From assembly GCF_025995235.1 (NCBI RefSeq), contig NZ_BAPT01000009.1:1-35127 (forward strand): 35,127 nt of DNA, in the 5' to 3' direction. The position numbers and the translations under genes were made by a program. Shown piece by piece: positions 7,381 to 15,766 of this stretch (position 1 is the first letter of the stretch; each line of letters begins with the position of its first letter). The notes below the pieces were generated by a model that made no database searches, was not told where the DNA came from, and saw nothing but the letters and a program-made list of their open reading frames with translations. The stretch is from Ameyamaea chiangmaiensis. GTDB lineage: Bacteria > Pseudomonadota > Alphaproteobacteria > Acetobacterales > Acetobacteraceae.

Positions 7381-8280
7381 TTAAGCCGCCAAACTTGGTG
7401 AAGCAGCGAATTCGATAAAGTCCTGCAGATATCGGATCTCTTCATCGGTTTCGCGGCAGCCAAGAAATATCTGCTTTGCAATGCCATTCTTGCCAAGCTT
7501 CACCGGGTAAAGGTCAAAGCGCGAGGCATATTCTTCCACAAGCCAGCGTGGAAGTGCTGCAACGCCCCTTCCGTGCGCCACCATCACCAGCATGATATCC
7601 GTGGTTTCAATCTGTTTCTGTTGTCGCGGGCCAATACCAGCAGGCTGCAGAAACTGCGTATAGATATCCAGCCGCTCGGACGGAACGGGATAGGTGATCA
7701 ATGTTTCGCCAGCAAGCTGTTCAGGCAAGACGAACTTCTCATTCCGCAGAGGATGTTCAGGGCCAACGGCCAGAACGAGTTCATAATCGAAGACCGGTGT
7801 GAATTTCAGGCCGGGTTTGTAAAGCGGATCAGGGGTGACCACGATGTCAATCTCATTGCTGAACAACGCGCCAATACCGCCAAACTGGAACTTCTGTCGC
7901 ACATCCACGTCAACTTTGGGCCATCGCTCCAGATAGGGGGAGACCACTTTCAGAAGCCACTGATAGCAGGGATGACACTCCATGCCGATGCGGAGCGTGC
8001 CACGCCCACCATTGGCGAACTGTTCAAGGCGGCTTTCCGCCAGTTCAAATTGTGGAAGCAGACGGTTCGCCAGAGAAAGCAGCCATTCGCCTGGCTGATT
8101 GAGCACAAGGGAGCGTCCCTCCCGCCGCCATATCTTGACGCCAAGCTGCTGTTCAATCTTGCGGATGGCGTGACTGAGCGCCGGCTGGGTCAGGTTCAGA
8201 CGCATCCCTGCGGCCGTCAATGAGCCTTCTCGCGCGACCTCCCGAATAATTGTCAGATGACTGCGCTCCAGAACACCCAT
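7381..8280 (-). CDS. LysR-type transcriptional regulator, MetR-like
   Basis: This encodes a 299-residue LysR regulator. The N-terminal winged helix-turn-helix spans about residues 5-62 (EVAREGSLTAAGMRLNLTQPALSHAIRKIE); the rest is the LysR effector-binding domain (FSNEIDIVVTPDPLYKPGLKFTPVFDYELVLAV and later segments). It diverges from metF and lies in the same block as mesX-mesD, so it probably responds to homocysteine or methionine status as MetR does; this is inferred. GAGAGG precedes its ATG (complement of 8280). The operator-like motif at 8305-8323 lies between it and metF. Confidence 0.85.
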   Translation of the reverse strand: MGVLERSHLTIIREVAREGSLTAAGMRLNLTQPALSHAIRKIEQQLGVKIWRREGRSLVLNQPGEWLLSLANRLLPQFELAESRLEQFANGGRGTLRIGMECHPCYQWLLKVVSPYLERWPKVDVDVRQKFQFGGIGALFSNEIDIVVTPDPLYKPGLKFTPVFDYELVLAVGPEHPLRNEKFVLPEQLAGETLITYPVPSERLDIYTQFLQPAGIGPRQQKQIETTDIMLVMVAHGRGVAALPRWLVEEYASRFDLYPVKLGKNGIAKQIFLGCRETDEEIRYLQDFIEFAASPSLAA

Positions 8281-8300
8281 GGCCTACCTCTCGAATGCAC

Positions 8301-8335
8301 CAAATTCATGTAATCATAAAAACATATCATTTCAG
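8301..8335. promoter_or_regulatory. Operator-like motif in the lysR-metF intergenic region
   Basis: TTCATGTAATCATAAAAAC at 8305-8323 nearly repeats TTCATGAAATCATAAAAAC at 13106-13124 upstream of mesX (one mismatch). In an intergenic region between a divergent LysR gene and metF this is a good candidate for the LysR binding site controlling both transcripts. Confidence 0.5.
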
Positions 8336-8462
8336 TTCACTCCCATAAACTTCTATCACGATGGCTTACAGGATTCTTTCGGATAACTTTCCATGATCCC
8401 GACCGATAATCGTGGCCTCTGTGCTCTGACTCTGAATACAAATTCGATTTCCAGCATGAGGC

Positions 8463-9563
8463 ATGCAGGGAAAGAGCCGGAGACTGCGTGTCCTTGCCAC
8501 TGACATGACAGACAGACTGAACGGATTGGTGTCGGAAGACCGGATCAATGACCTGCTGTCGTGCAACCGCGACATGCCGCCACCTGCGCTTTCCTTTGAA
8601 TTCGTCCCGCCAAGAACAGAACCTATGGAGCGGCGGTTATGGCAGTGCATCCCACGCCTGGCGCCACTCTCACCGCGCTTCGTGTCCGTGACCTATGGTG
8701 CGGGCGGAAGCACTCAGGCCAGCACTTACGCGACGGTGTTACGCCTCAGCCGTGAGACCGACCTCGTACCGGCTGCCCATCTGACATGTGTCGGTGCGAC
8801 ACGGGAGGAAGTAGACGCCATCGCCCGAAGCTACTGGGACGCAGGGGTCAGGCACATCGTGGCCCTGCGCGGCGATCCACCAGTCGGCGCGGCCGGCTAC
8901 ACGCCACATCCGGGTGGTTACGCCTATGCCAGCGATCTCGTCGCAGGGCTGCGTCGCATCGCCGATTTTGACATCTCCGTCGCTGCCTACCCGGAAACGC
9001 ATCCGGCGGCCCTGAGCCCTGACGCCGATCTCGACAACCTCAAACGCAAGCTCGATGCGGGGGCAACACGCGTCGTCACGCAGTATTTCTTTGACGCTTC
9101 GACCTGTCTGCGCTTCCTTGAGCGGTGTCAGGCTGCTGGTATCACCGCGCCCATCATTCCGGGCATCATGCCGGTCTCGAATTACGAGCATGTGGCGCGC
9201 TTCTCGGCGCTCTGCGGAGTCACGGTGCCAGCCTGGCTCACGCGTCTTTTTGAAGGCACCGACGGAGACCTGGAACTCCGGCGCCTCGTCGCTGGTGTCG
9301 TGGCAGTGGAACAGATCCGGACCTTGCAGGGCAACGGTATCAACGACTTTCATATCTCCACGCTGAACCGCGCGGAGCCGACTTATGCAATCGCCCATAT
9401 CCTCGGACTGCGGGAGACCGGCCGCTGCGTGGTGGATAATGCGATAGACTATTCGGAACACGAAGAGGCACGTGATGAACGAGAAGCCGAGACAGAGTCT
9501 GACGCCCCCGGACGGGCAGAAGAAGGTGCTTCTCCATTCATGCTGCGCACCATGTTCGGGTGA
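8463..9563 (+). CDS. metF: Methylenetetrahydrofolate reductase
   Basis: This is a MetF-family FAD enzyme reducing 5,10-methylene-THF to 5-methyl-THF for methionine synthesis. Motifs are ALSFEFVPPRTEP (start of the barrel), VTYGAGGST, HLTCVGATREEV, HIVALRGDPP, GATRVVTQYFFD, IPGIMPVSN and FHISTLNRAEPTYAI near the end of the fold. The translated length of 366 residues exceeds the usual ~290-310: the N-terminus may start later (Met15 at 8505 or Met38), and the last ~35 residues are a charged tail overlapping queH by 92 bases. It diverges from the LysR gene and is probably controlled by it. Confidence 0.9.
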   Translation: MQGKSRRLRVLATDMTDRLNGLVSEDRINDLLSCNRDMPPPALSFEFVPPRTEPMERRLWQCIPRLAPLSPRFVSVTYGAGGSTQASTYATVLRLSRETDLVPAAHLTCVGATREEVDAIARSYWDAGVRHIVALRGDPPVGAAGYTPHPGGYAYASDLVAGLRRIADFDISVAAYPETHPAALSPDADLDNLKRKLDAGATRVVTQYFFDASTCLRFLERCQAAGITAPIIPGIMPVSNYEHVARFSALCGVTVPAWLTRLFEGTDGDLELRRLVAGVVAVEQIRTLQGNGINDFHISTLNRAEPTYAIAHILGLRETGRCVVDNAIDYSEHEEARDEREAETESDAPGRAEEGASPFMLRTMFG

Positions 9564-10137
9564 GGTGATGGAGGCGATGACGGCATCGGGCATCGACTAC
9601 ACGATCTTCTTCTACAACCCGAACATCCACCCCGAGAGGGAGTATCTCCTCCGCAAGGACGAGAACATCCGGTTCGCCGAAAAACACGGTATTCCATTTG
9701 TCGACGCCGATTACGACAAGGACAACTGGTTTACCCGAGCAAAAGGCATGGAGTGGGAGCCGGAACGTGGCGTGCGCTGTACCATGTGCTTCGACATGCG
9801 CTTCGAGCGGACCGCCCTCTACGCCCACGAGCACGATTTCCCGGTCATGACCAGTTCGCTCGGCATCTCAAGATGGAAAAACATGGCGCAGATCAACGAG
9901 TGCGGGCAACGCGCCGTTTCTCCCTATGACGGGCTGTCCTACTGGGACTTCAACTGGCGTAAGGGGGGAGGTTCAGCGCGCATGATCGAGATCAGCAAGC
10001 AGGAACGTTTCTATCAGCAGGAATATTGCGGCTGCGCCTATTCGCTGCGGGATACCAACGCCCATCGTCGCAGCCAGGGCCGCGCGGCGATCGAACTTGG
10101 CAAGCTGTATTATGGAACGGACGATGACGCCTCATAG
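9475..10137 (+). CDS. queH: Epoxyqueuosine reductase QueH
   Basis: This encodes a 220-residue QueH (DUF208) protein, the non-QueG epoxyqueuosine reductase that completes queuosine in tRNA. It carries the adjacent cysteines LLHSCCAPCSG near the N-terminus, RCTMCFDMR in the middle, SRWKNMAQINECG, and EYCGCAYSLRD near the C-terminus; these cysteines bind a 4Fe-4S cluster and a second metal in characterised QueH proteins. A GTG at 9472 directly precedes ATG 9475, with AGAGG upstream at 9464-9468. It overlaps the end of metF in another frame, so the pair is likely co-transcribed, though no shared pathway is known. Confidence 0.9.
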   Translation: MNEKPRQSLTPPDGQKKVLLHSCCAPCSGEVMEAMTASGIDYTIFFYNPNIHPEREYLLRKDENIRFAEKHGIPFVDADYDKDNWFTRAKGMEWEPERGVRCTMCFDMRFERTALYAHEHDFPVMTSSLGISRWKNMAQINECGQRAVSPYDGLSYWDFNWRKGGGSARMIEISKQERFYQQEYCGCAYSLRDTNAHRRSQGRAAIELGKLYYGTDDDAS

Positions 10138-10312
10138 CACGCCGCAGGACGAGGAAACGTTTTCCGAAACCTCGACGATTATGCCGCCCCTGAACGAGCA
10201 GGCTCGTCATGGGATCGGTCCATCCTTGGCCTGCGACGATCCAGAGGACAACGATCCTGATGATGAAAGTCCGTTCGGATGCCCATGTTGCATGGTGCCC
10301 TGGTTTCGTTGA
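10124..10312 (+). CDS. Small acidic hypothetical protein
   Basis: A 62-codon frame begins inside the end of queH (ATG 10124 overlaps the queH stop at 10135) and ends at 10312. The product is acidic in its second half (DDPEDNDPDDESP) and ends GCPCCMVPWFR with two near-adjacent cysteines. I do not recognise it. The overlap with queH would allow coupled translation, but there is no strong ribosome binding site, so it may be spurious. Confidence 0.3.
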   Translation: MTPHSTPQDEETFSETSTIMPPLNEQARHGIGPSLACDDPEDNDPDDESPFGCPCCMVPWFR

Positions 10313-10348
10313 GTCGGACCAAATACGGCTCAGGCTTTGACGCACACC

Positions 10349-10804
10349 ATGCAACAGACCATTGCCGCAGACATCGTACTCTATCTTCAGAGGCTCGATC
10401 GCCCGGTGCTGTCGAAAGGGGAACAGATATCCCGTTTTGTCGATTTCCTCTCGGAAACTCACAAAATCGTCGGCTGTCGACGGGAAGAGTGTCGAAAGCG
10501 TTTGCGCCGGTTCGGTCATGTGCTCGGTGCTTCCTGCCCCATGACAGGTATGGCAAGAGATGTCGAACGCCTGATTACAGCGATGGAGGACATCGGCACA
10601 CGCCCCCTCACGCCTGCCAGGCTTCAGAGCGCGCTGCGCATTTCCAGTCGGGAACGCATCCAATGGACCCGCGAGGGGAAACTCCGACCGATCGCAACCA
10701 GGGTCATAAAGGATCGTGGGCACTTCTCGCTGGCGTTGTATAGCGCGGACGATGTTGCAAGACTATTGATGTCCCCGGAAATTCTGGCGTCATGGAGGAC
10801 ATGA
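10349..10804 (+). CDS. Hypothetical protein with a MerR-like DNA-binding tail
   Basis: This encodes about 151 residues (ATG 10349; a TTG at 10337 could extend it by four). I do not recognise a family for the first half. The C-terminal part, LTPARLQSALRISSRERIQWTREGKLRP followed by FSLALYSADDVARLL, looks like a helix-turn-helix plus wing of the MerR/excisionase kind, so a DNA-binding role is possible. It converges with mesD, with 86 bases between stops. Confidence 0.45.
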   Translation: MQQTIAADIVLYLQRLDRPVLSKGEQISRFVDFLSETHKIVGCRREECRKRLRRFGHVLGASCPMTGMARDVERLITAMEDIGTRPLTPARLQSALRISSRERIQWTREGKLRPIATRVIKDRGHFSLALYSADDVARLLMSPEILASWRT

Positions 10805-10890
10805 AGCGCCTCCTGCTTGCTCGACGGAGAGCGCATCGACATGGTTGTCTCTGCGTTTCTCCCTCTCTTGGGGCCAGTCACTGCAGCTTC

Positions 10891-11919
10891 TCAGGCTGAG
10901 AGTTCTCTGCGAACGATTTCCGCCCCCGCGCCTAGAGCATTGAGTTTACCTCGTGCCACGTGACGCGGCAAAGGCGCCATACCGCAGTTGGTGCAGGGAT
11001 AAAGCTTGTCGGCGTCGACAAACTGAAGCGCCTTTCGCAGAATATCAGCCACTTTTTCAGGCGTCTCAACGGTGTTGGTGGCCACGTCAATGGCGCCGAC
11101 CATCACCTTTTTTCCACGAATCAGTTCGATCAGATCCATCGGCACGCGAGAGTTCTGACACTCCAGAGAAATCAGGTCGATATTGGATTTCTGGAGCTTG
11201 GGGAAAATCTCTTCATACTGCCGCCACTCTTCCCCAAGAGCATTTTTCCAGTCGATATTGGCTTTGATGCCATAGCCGTAGCAGATATGGATGGCGGTCT
11301 CACACTTAAGGCCTTCAATGGCCCGCTCCAAAGTGGCGATGCCCCAGTCGTTCACCTCATCGAAGAAAACATTGAAGGCAGGTTCGTCAAACTGGATGAT
11401 GTCGACGCCAGCCGCTTCGAGCTCACGCGCCTCCTGATTGAGGAGTTTGGCGAATTCCCACGCCAGCTTTTCGCGGCTTTTGTAGTGGCCGTCATAAAGT
11501 GTGTCGATCATGGTCATGGGACCAGGCAACGCCCATTTGATGGGCTTCGTCGTCAGCGTGCGTAAAAACTTCGCATCCTCGACAAAGACGGGCTTTTCGC
11601 GCGTTACAGCCCCTACAACTGACGGAACACTGGCATCGTAGCGGTTGCGGATTTTGACCGTCTGACGGTTCTCGAAGTCGACACCACTGAGATGCTCGAT
11701 AAACGTGGTGACGAAATGCTGACGCGTCTGTTCGCCATCGCTGACGATATCAATGCCGGCCCGGTCCTGATCGTCCAGAGTCAGACGCAACGCATCCTGT
11801 TTACCTTCTACAAGTTCCTCGCCCTGCAATTTCCAGGGCGACCAAAGCTTCTCGGGCTCGGCGAGCCATGACGGCTTGGGCAGGCTACCAGCCGTTGATG
11901 TGGGGAGCAGTGTTTTCAT
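10891..11919 (-). CDS. mesD: Core methionine synthase MesD (short MetE-like)
   Basis: This encodes 342 residues equivalent to only the C-terminal catalytic barrel of cobalamin-independent MetE. It starts LLPTSTAGSLPKPSWL and keeps zinc-site motifs IHICYGYG (His-x-Cys), the substrate-contact segment DIIQFDEPAFNVF, SLECQNSRVP and YPCTNCGMAPL. Short MetE proteins paired with DUF1852 match the MesD family, reported as folate-independent methionine synthases that need MesX and oxygen; the natural methyl donor is uncertain. It follows mesX on the minus strand by 27 bases, so the two form an operon. A plain MetE-family methyltransferase remains the alternative, but the DUF1852 partner favours MesD. 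Confidence 0.85.
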   Translation of the reverse strand: MKTLLPTSTAGSLPKPSWLAEPEKLWSPWKLQGEELVEGKQDALRLTLDDQDRAGIDIVSDGEQTRQHFVTTFIEHLSGVDFENRQTVKIRNRYDASVPSVVGAVTREKPVFVEDAKFLRTLTTKPIKWALPGPMTMIDTLYDGHYKSREKLAWEFAKLLNQEARELEAAGVDIIQFDEPAFNVFFDEVNDWGIATLERAIEGLKCETAIHICYGYGIKANIDWKNALGEEWRQYEEIFPKLQKSNIDLISLECQNSRVPMDLIELIRGKKVMVGAIDVATNTVETPEKVADILRKALQFVDADKLYPCTNCGMAPLPRHVARGKLNALGAGAEIVRRELSA

Positions 11920-11946
11920 GAAAGATGACCCTGTATTTCCGATTGA

Positions 11947-12930
11947 TCAGGCGGCGTAGCTGGCGGACCACTGCTCAAGAGCATAGTGATACGGTTCGAT
12001 GAAATTTTCTTCCGTATACTTGCCCTGCGCGGTCGCCAGCTGGGTACGCTCCTCCCGATCGTAGACAATGCGGGTGTTTGAATAATCCTGATGCTTCAGA
12101 CTTGGCTGATAACAGTCCGCTGCCGCTGCATTAGCGTTGTAGATTTCCGGACGGTAGACCTTCTGGAAGGACTCCATCACACTGATGGTGCTGATCAGCT
12201 CAAGAGTCGAATAGTCAGACAGCAGGTCACCGAAAAAATAGAAGGCCAGCGGCGCCTTACTGTACACGGGCATGAAATAACGAACCTGCATACCCATTTT
12301 TTTGAAATATTGATCGGTCAGAGAAAATTCGCGCTGTTCAAATTCAACGCCCAGAACAGGATGCTGATTTTCCGTACGGTGATAAGTCCGGTTGGTTGAG
12401 ACACTGAGGCAGATGACCGGCAGCTTTTTGAAATTCTTCTTGTACGCGGGCGAATTCACAACGCTCTTGAAGAGATTGCCATGCAGATCCCCGTAATTGT
12501 GGGGAACGCTGAATTCCGTCTTGTCTTTGTTGTAGTTCGGCAGCAATACGCTGAAATCATAGTCCCGGACATATGACGAGAAACTGTTCCCTGCGAGACC
12601 TTCTATGCGTTTGTTGTCGTGTTTATCCACAATCGTTGTGTACAGAACTTCAATCAGCGGAAAGCTGTTGTTCTTGCCGGCAAAGCCAAGATCCATTTCA
12701 ACGGAAACGATTTCAAGCTCGACGGAATAACGGTCGCCCGTGGCATTGTCCCAATGCGCTAGCTCATTAAAGCGATTGTCAATCATCCGCAGGACGTTGC
12801 GCAGGTTTTCCTGCCTGCTCTCACCCCTCGCCAGATTGGCGAAATTGGTCGTAAGGCGCGTCCGGTCAGACGGATGATAGGTCTCATCGAAGCGAAGTCG
12901 ATGAATGCCGAAAGTAGAGTCTGTGATCAT
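11947..12930 (-). CDS. mesX: MesX (DUF1852), partner of methionine synthase MesD
   Basis: This encodes a 327-residue DUF1852 protein, starting MITDSTFGIHRLRFDETYHPSDRTRLTTNFANLARG and containing TYHRTENQHPVLGVEF and KMGMQVRYFMPVYSKAPLAFYFFGDLLSDYS. DUF1852 genes almost always sit beside short metE-like genes; genetic work named the family MesX and found it is required with MesD for oxygen-dependent methionine synthesis, though its chemistry is unknown. It is the first gene of a mesX-mesD operon on the minus strand. Its 5' region holds a perfect 16-base palindrome at 13102-13117 sharing sequence with the lysR-metF intergenic region. Confidence 0.87.
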   Translation of the reverse strand: MITDSTFGIHRLRFDETYHPSDRTRLTTNFANLARGESRQENLRNVLRMIDNRFNELAHWDNATGDRYSVELEIVSVEMDLGFAGKNNSFPLIEVLYTTIVDKHDNKRIEGLAGNSFSSYVRDYDFSVLLPNYNKDKTEFSVPHNYGDLHGNLFKSVVNSPAYKKNFKKLPVICLSVSTNRTYHRTENQHPVLGVEFEQREFSLTDQYFKKMGMQVRYFMPVYSKAPLAFYFFGDLLSDYSTLELISTISVMESFQKVYRPEIYNANAAAADCYQPSLKHQDYSNTRIVYDREERTQLATAQGKYTEENFIEPYHYALEQWSASYAA

Positions 12931-13101
12931 TATGGGCCTGCATCTCTTTTACCGCCATGCAGTAGAGGTCGGCTAATCGGGCTTCAAAAAAGAGCCCCGA
13001 TCACCGAATTTGCCTCTCCGAAGACGGTCTGTCGTCATAACTTTTGCCGTTAAAAGCAGTGGTCAGATTATGGCCTGGTAACACCGTGAACAAAAATGAT
13101 T

Positions 13102-13124
13102 TGATTTCATGAAATCATAAAAAC
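13102..13124. promoter_or_regulatory. Palindromic operator upstream of mesX
   Basis: TGATTTCATGAAATCA at 13102-13117 is a perfect 16-base palindrome followed by TAAAAAC, 172 bases upstream of the mesX start. The right-hand part matches 8305-8323 in the lysR-metF intergenic region with one mismatch. It fits the TGAA-type dyad of MetR-like LysR regulators and probably binds the regulator encoded at 7381-8280. Confidence 0.55.
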
Positions 13125-13189
13125 GATTCATGGTTATCTATCAGCAAAAATTACGACGCGCCCGTCTGCAGCCAGGACACTTTCAGGTT

Positions 13190-13365
13190 AAGCTGGCAAC
13201 GAGAGTCGGCTGGTCATGTCCGCTAGTCGGAAAGCAATTTGAGAGGTTGTATGTCCGGGTTGCGGGCGGAATCTGCTTGTCTGTTTCATGTCCGCTAAAC
13301 AGACAGGCACGGAAGGGGGGAAGACGGAACGTCGGCTCTGAGAAAAAATGTGTAGAAATCAGACA
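13190..13365 (-). repeat. Dispersed hairpin repeat, copy at 13.3 kb
   Basis: The region holds a hairpin (arms 13275-13286 and 13297-13308, 11 of 12 pairs, ending AAACAGACAGGC), then GGAAGGGGGGAAGACGGAAC and GTCGGCTCTGAG. Read on the minus strand this gives AGCCGACGTTCCGT, a C-run, then GCCTGTCTG, the same order as at 20,517-20,584 and, more loosely, 33,285-33,351. An overlapping 102-codon frame (13130-13438) looks spurious. Confidence 0.6.
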
Positions 13366-13398
13366 TCGCACGCAGCTTGAGTTGCTGATCGTTTTAAG

Positions 13399-13429
13399 CT
13401 TCCCGTATCGACTGAGTAGATACGGGAAG
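13399..13429. repeat. Perfect 11-base inverted repeat
   Basis: CTTCCCGTATC at 13399-13409 and GATACGGGAAG at 13419-13429 are perfect reverse complements with a 9-base loop. No T-run follows on either side, so it is not a standard terminator. The rest of 13,430-13,876 holds a smaller GTCAGGC/GCCTGAC hairpin (about 13,542-13,570) and no gene I can support. Confidence 0.5.
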
Positions 13430-13876
13430 ATAACCTAAGGCATGGGACATTACGCAAGTGAGACAATAAGGCGCTTGCAGAGCGCCTAGCCAGTTAATGT
13501 TCGGGACGGAGACGGACTGAAATCATCTACCAGCGTCTTCGTCAGGCAAGCATTTCTCTGCAAAGCCTGACTACGAAAATTAGGGACGAAAACCGTCACG
13601 GTTAGAGTGACTTCAAGCTTTCGACCGAGTGCGTAGCCCCGATTTGCGAGCTAGGCGAGCAAAAATGAAGCGTAAGGTTATATGGTTGAACTCCAGACCG
13701 TTCGTGACTGTATGAATCTTTTGATTGAGTAGATGACGTGGCGGCAAGCCAATCTTCAATCTCAGAAACGGGACTGCTTCATGAGCCACTCCTCCAATTA
13801 CCACAGGAGGAATCAAATTACACGAACATTATAAAAATAATAATTTTAACAATACTATATAATATAGTAAAAACAT

Positions 13877-14866
13877 TTATTTTTCAACCACATGATCAAC
13901 AAATTTATCTAATTGGTCATTTTCGCAAGAAAATGCATACATAAATTTATTGCCCCATATCTTATCATTTATTTCCTCCTGCTCTAATTTGGTAATAAAT
14001 TTTCTATCTCCCAAATAATATTTATAATATTTCTTGTTAAGTTTCCATTCTTGTTTTATACGTATTTTTTCATCTTCTGATTTTCTAGATGGAACAATAA
14101 TTACTGAAATGTTTGGTGAAATTGGAAACAGCAATTCCATTTTAGGATTACTGGATCCATTCAAACTTAAAATTGGCTTATCATTAGTTATAAAGTAATT
14201 CCCGGGTTCGGATTTTAGAATATCTATTTCATATAAACCTTCAATAAGATTCATGCAGAATATCTCGGATTTTATTAATGCCATAATCGGCCATATATTT
14301 TCGACTCGCATCCCTTGCGCTCTAAATTTTTTCTTGGCCTCATCGTTACAAACGACATTTTTCATATGCAAATTTCGCAAAAAAAACTGCGAAACAGTTC
14401 TTAATATCATTTCATAGTCATGAATTTCGATACTCTCTGGATCTTCTGCAATCATTTTTGTAATTTTTGGGAATAAACCCTCAACTAAACAGTATATATT
14501 CTCTATTGAATTGCTTTTTATTAGCCTAATAGGCCTAAATAAATCTGAATTTTCTTCCGAATCATCCCCAATGATATCTAATATTCTGAATATTTTAATC
14601 ATATTACATATTGCATCCCCCATGGGAGTGCCAAGTAACGAATTTACATTTTTCATAAGAAAAATATACTCTTTTTCGTTCAATCCATTAATTTTATATA
14701 GATGATTTGAGTAAGCAATAGATTCAGACAAGCTCTCAGATATAGGAGTCATTTTTGGCTTGTGTAAGTTTTTATTAAATGTCCATATTTTATCGTTTTT
14801 ATTTTTCCAATTATTCAAATATGTTTGACTAACGTAGTGATGTTTCTTTTTTATATTTTCTTCCAT
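13877..14866 (-). CDS. DUF4238 domain protein, AT-rich
   Basis: This encodes a 329-residue cytoplasmic protein. The opening KKHHYVSQTYLNNWKN matches the HHYV-Q-YL-N signature of the DUF4238 family, and ITNDKPILSLNG with LLFPISPNISVII is the conserved later region (roughly residues 225-255). The family has no established activity; it is often found in variable islands, including near defence genes. The gene is strongly AT-rich with Lys, Ile and Asn codons, unlike all its neighbours, so it was probably acquired recently from a low-GC source. AGGAGA lies just upstream of its ATG. It stands alone in its orientation. Confidence 0.75.
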   Translation of the reverse strand: MEENIKKKHHYVSQTYLNNWKNKNDKIWTFNKNLHKPKMTPISESLSESIAYSNHLYKINGLNEKEYIFLMKNVNSLLGTPMGDAICNMIKIFRILDIIGDDSEENSDLFRPIRLIKSNSIENIYCLVEGLFPKITKMIAEDPESIEIHDYEMILRTVSQFFLRNLHMKNVVCNDEAKKKFRAQGMRVENIWPIMALIKSEIFCMNLIEGLYEIDILKSEPGNYFITNDKPILSLNGSSNPKMELLFPISPNISVIIVPSRKSEDEKIRIKQEWKLNKKYYKYYLGDRKFITKLEQEEINDKIWGNKFMYAFSCENDQLDKFVDHVVEK

Positions 14867-15165
14867 TCTATTTTTCTCCTATTTTTATGATAGCGAATTA
14901 ACCTAATGAGCATATCACTAGTCGCTTACGATCCGTAATGTTAGTTTAATGCAGGGCATCCGTTTTTCGGAAGTCCAAACAGTTTGCTTACGACCGACAT
15001 GTAGGCGGAAGCTGCCGTGGCTTTGGATGCATAAATTCTACGTTTTATGAGGGCAGGGGCAATTTATTTTCAGTAAGAGTTCATGCATGGGCAGAAAAAA
15101 ATTCATTAAAACAACCTCTTAATCCCGCTTTGCTCTCAACTTGTGATTGCTGCAAGCTGAGAAGC

Positions 15166-15184
15166 AATCCTGTCCCCGCAACCA
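15166..15184 (+). other. tRNA-fMet 3'-end-like fragment, possible attachment site
   Basis: AATCCTGTCCCCGCAACCA closely resembles the T-arm/acceptor end plus CCA of initiator tRNA (E. coli ends AATCCGGCCCCCGCAACCA). The rest of the tRNA, including a CAT anticodon arm, is not present upstream. Such short tRNA 3' ends are typical scars of tyrosine-integrase attachment sites. The remainder of 14,867-15,354 has no gene I can support. Confidence 0.4.
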
Positions 15185-15210
15185 CGAATTAAGCGACTGA
15201 TATCGCACGA

Positions 15211-15241
15211 TAAAAGCCATCCAAAAGGGGGGCTTTTTTTG
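15211..15241 (+). terminator. Intrinsic terminator after the tRNA-like fragment
   Basis: AAAAGCC and GGCTTTTTTT flank a 12-base loop, giving a stem followed by a T-run. It lies 27 bases after the tRNA-fMet-like fragment, as a native tRNA terminator would, which supports the idea that this stretch was copied or left from the end of a tRNA gene. Confidence 0.6.
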
Positions 15242-15354
15242 TGCCCAAATCACCCCGCAGGAAACACATAGGAAACAAACGGAATCAAAAACGCGCGTAG
15301 ATTGCCCCGGAACGGGGCTGTCTCACGAATGTGTGATTATCGTTCCGGCCGGAG

Positions 15355-15762
15355 TTACCCGCGCGGTGCCAGAGCCTCGATAATCCGGCAGTCGGCAATC
15401 GTGCGGTGGTCGCAGCTTGCGATCATCGCGGCCAGTTCCTTTCGCAGTGCGCGCAGGTCGCGCAGCTTGCGGTCGATTTCCGCCAGATGGCCGCGCGCTA
15501 CGATATCCACCACCTCGCAGGACTGATCCTTGCGGTCAGCAAGATCAAGGAGCGTGGCGACCTGTTCCATTGAAAACCCGAGATCACGTGCCCGGCGGAT
15601 GAAGCTCAGGCGGCCGAGATGCTCGGCGCCGTAGGCCCGGTAATTCCCGGCCGTGCGAGGTGGCGCCGGCAGAAGTCCGGACTTCTCGTAGAAACGGATC
15701 GTCTCGACCTTCGTGCCGGTGGCACGCGCCAGATCACCGATGCTCCAGACTTCCGTTTCCAT
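15355..15762 (-). CDS. MerR family metal-responsive regulator (CadR/ZntR-like)
   Basis: This encodes a 135-residue MerR regulator. The N-terminal DNA-binding domain is VWSIGDLARATGTKVETIRFYEKSGLLP...NYRAY (residues 5-44), followed by the dimerisation helix. Cysteines in QSCEVVD (Cys82), ASCDH (Cys117) and ADCRI (Cys125) match the spacing of metal ligands in CadR/ZntR-type sensors of Zn, Cd or Pb, and there is no His-rich tail. It diverges from a cation transporter gene, and the intergenic dyad with a 19-base spacer shows it should twist and activate that promoter when metal binds. The exact metal cannot be read from sequence. Confidence 0.88.
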   Translation of the reverse strand: METEVWSIGDLARATGTKVETIRFYEKSGLLPAPPRTAGNYRAYGAEHLGRLSFIRRARDLGFSMEQVATLLDLADRKDQSCEVVDIVARGHLAEIDRKLRDLRALRKELAAMIASCDHRTIADCRIIEALAPRG

Positions 15763-15766
15763 AGTC

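Noticed and set aside
12970..13010. Possible riboswitch or attenuator in the mesX leader (ATCGGG/CCCGAT hairpin)
   Set aside because: On the sense strand its T-run lies inside the loop, and no SAM-riboswitch consensus is visible.
13130..13438. 102-codon plus-strand frame upstream of the DUF4238 gene
   Set aside because: No ribosome binding site, no recognisable protein, and it covers the dispersed hairpin repeat.
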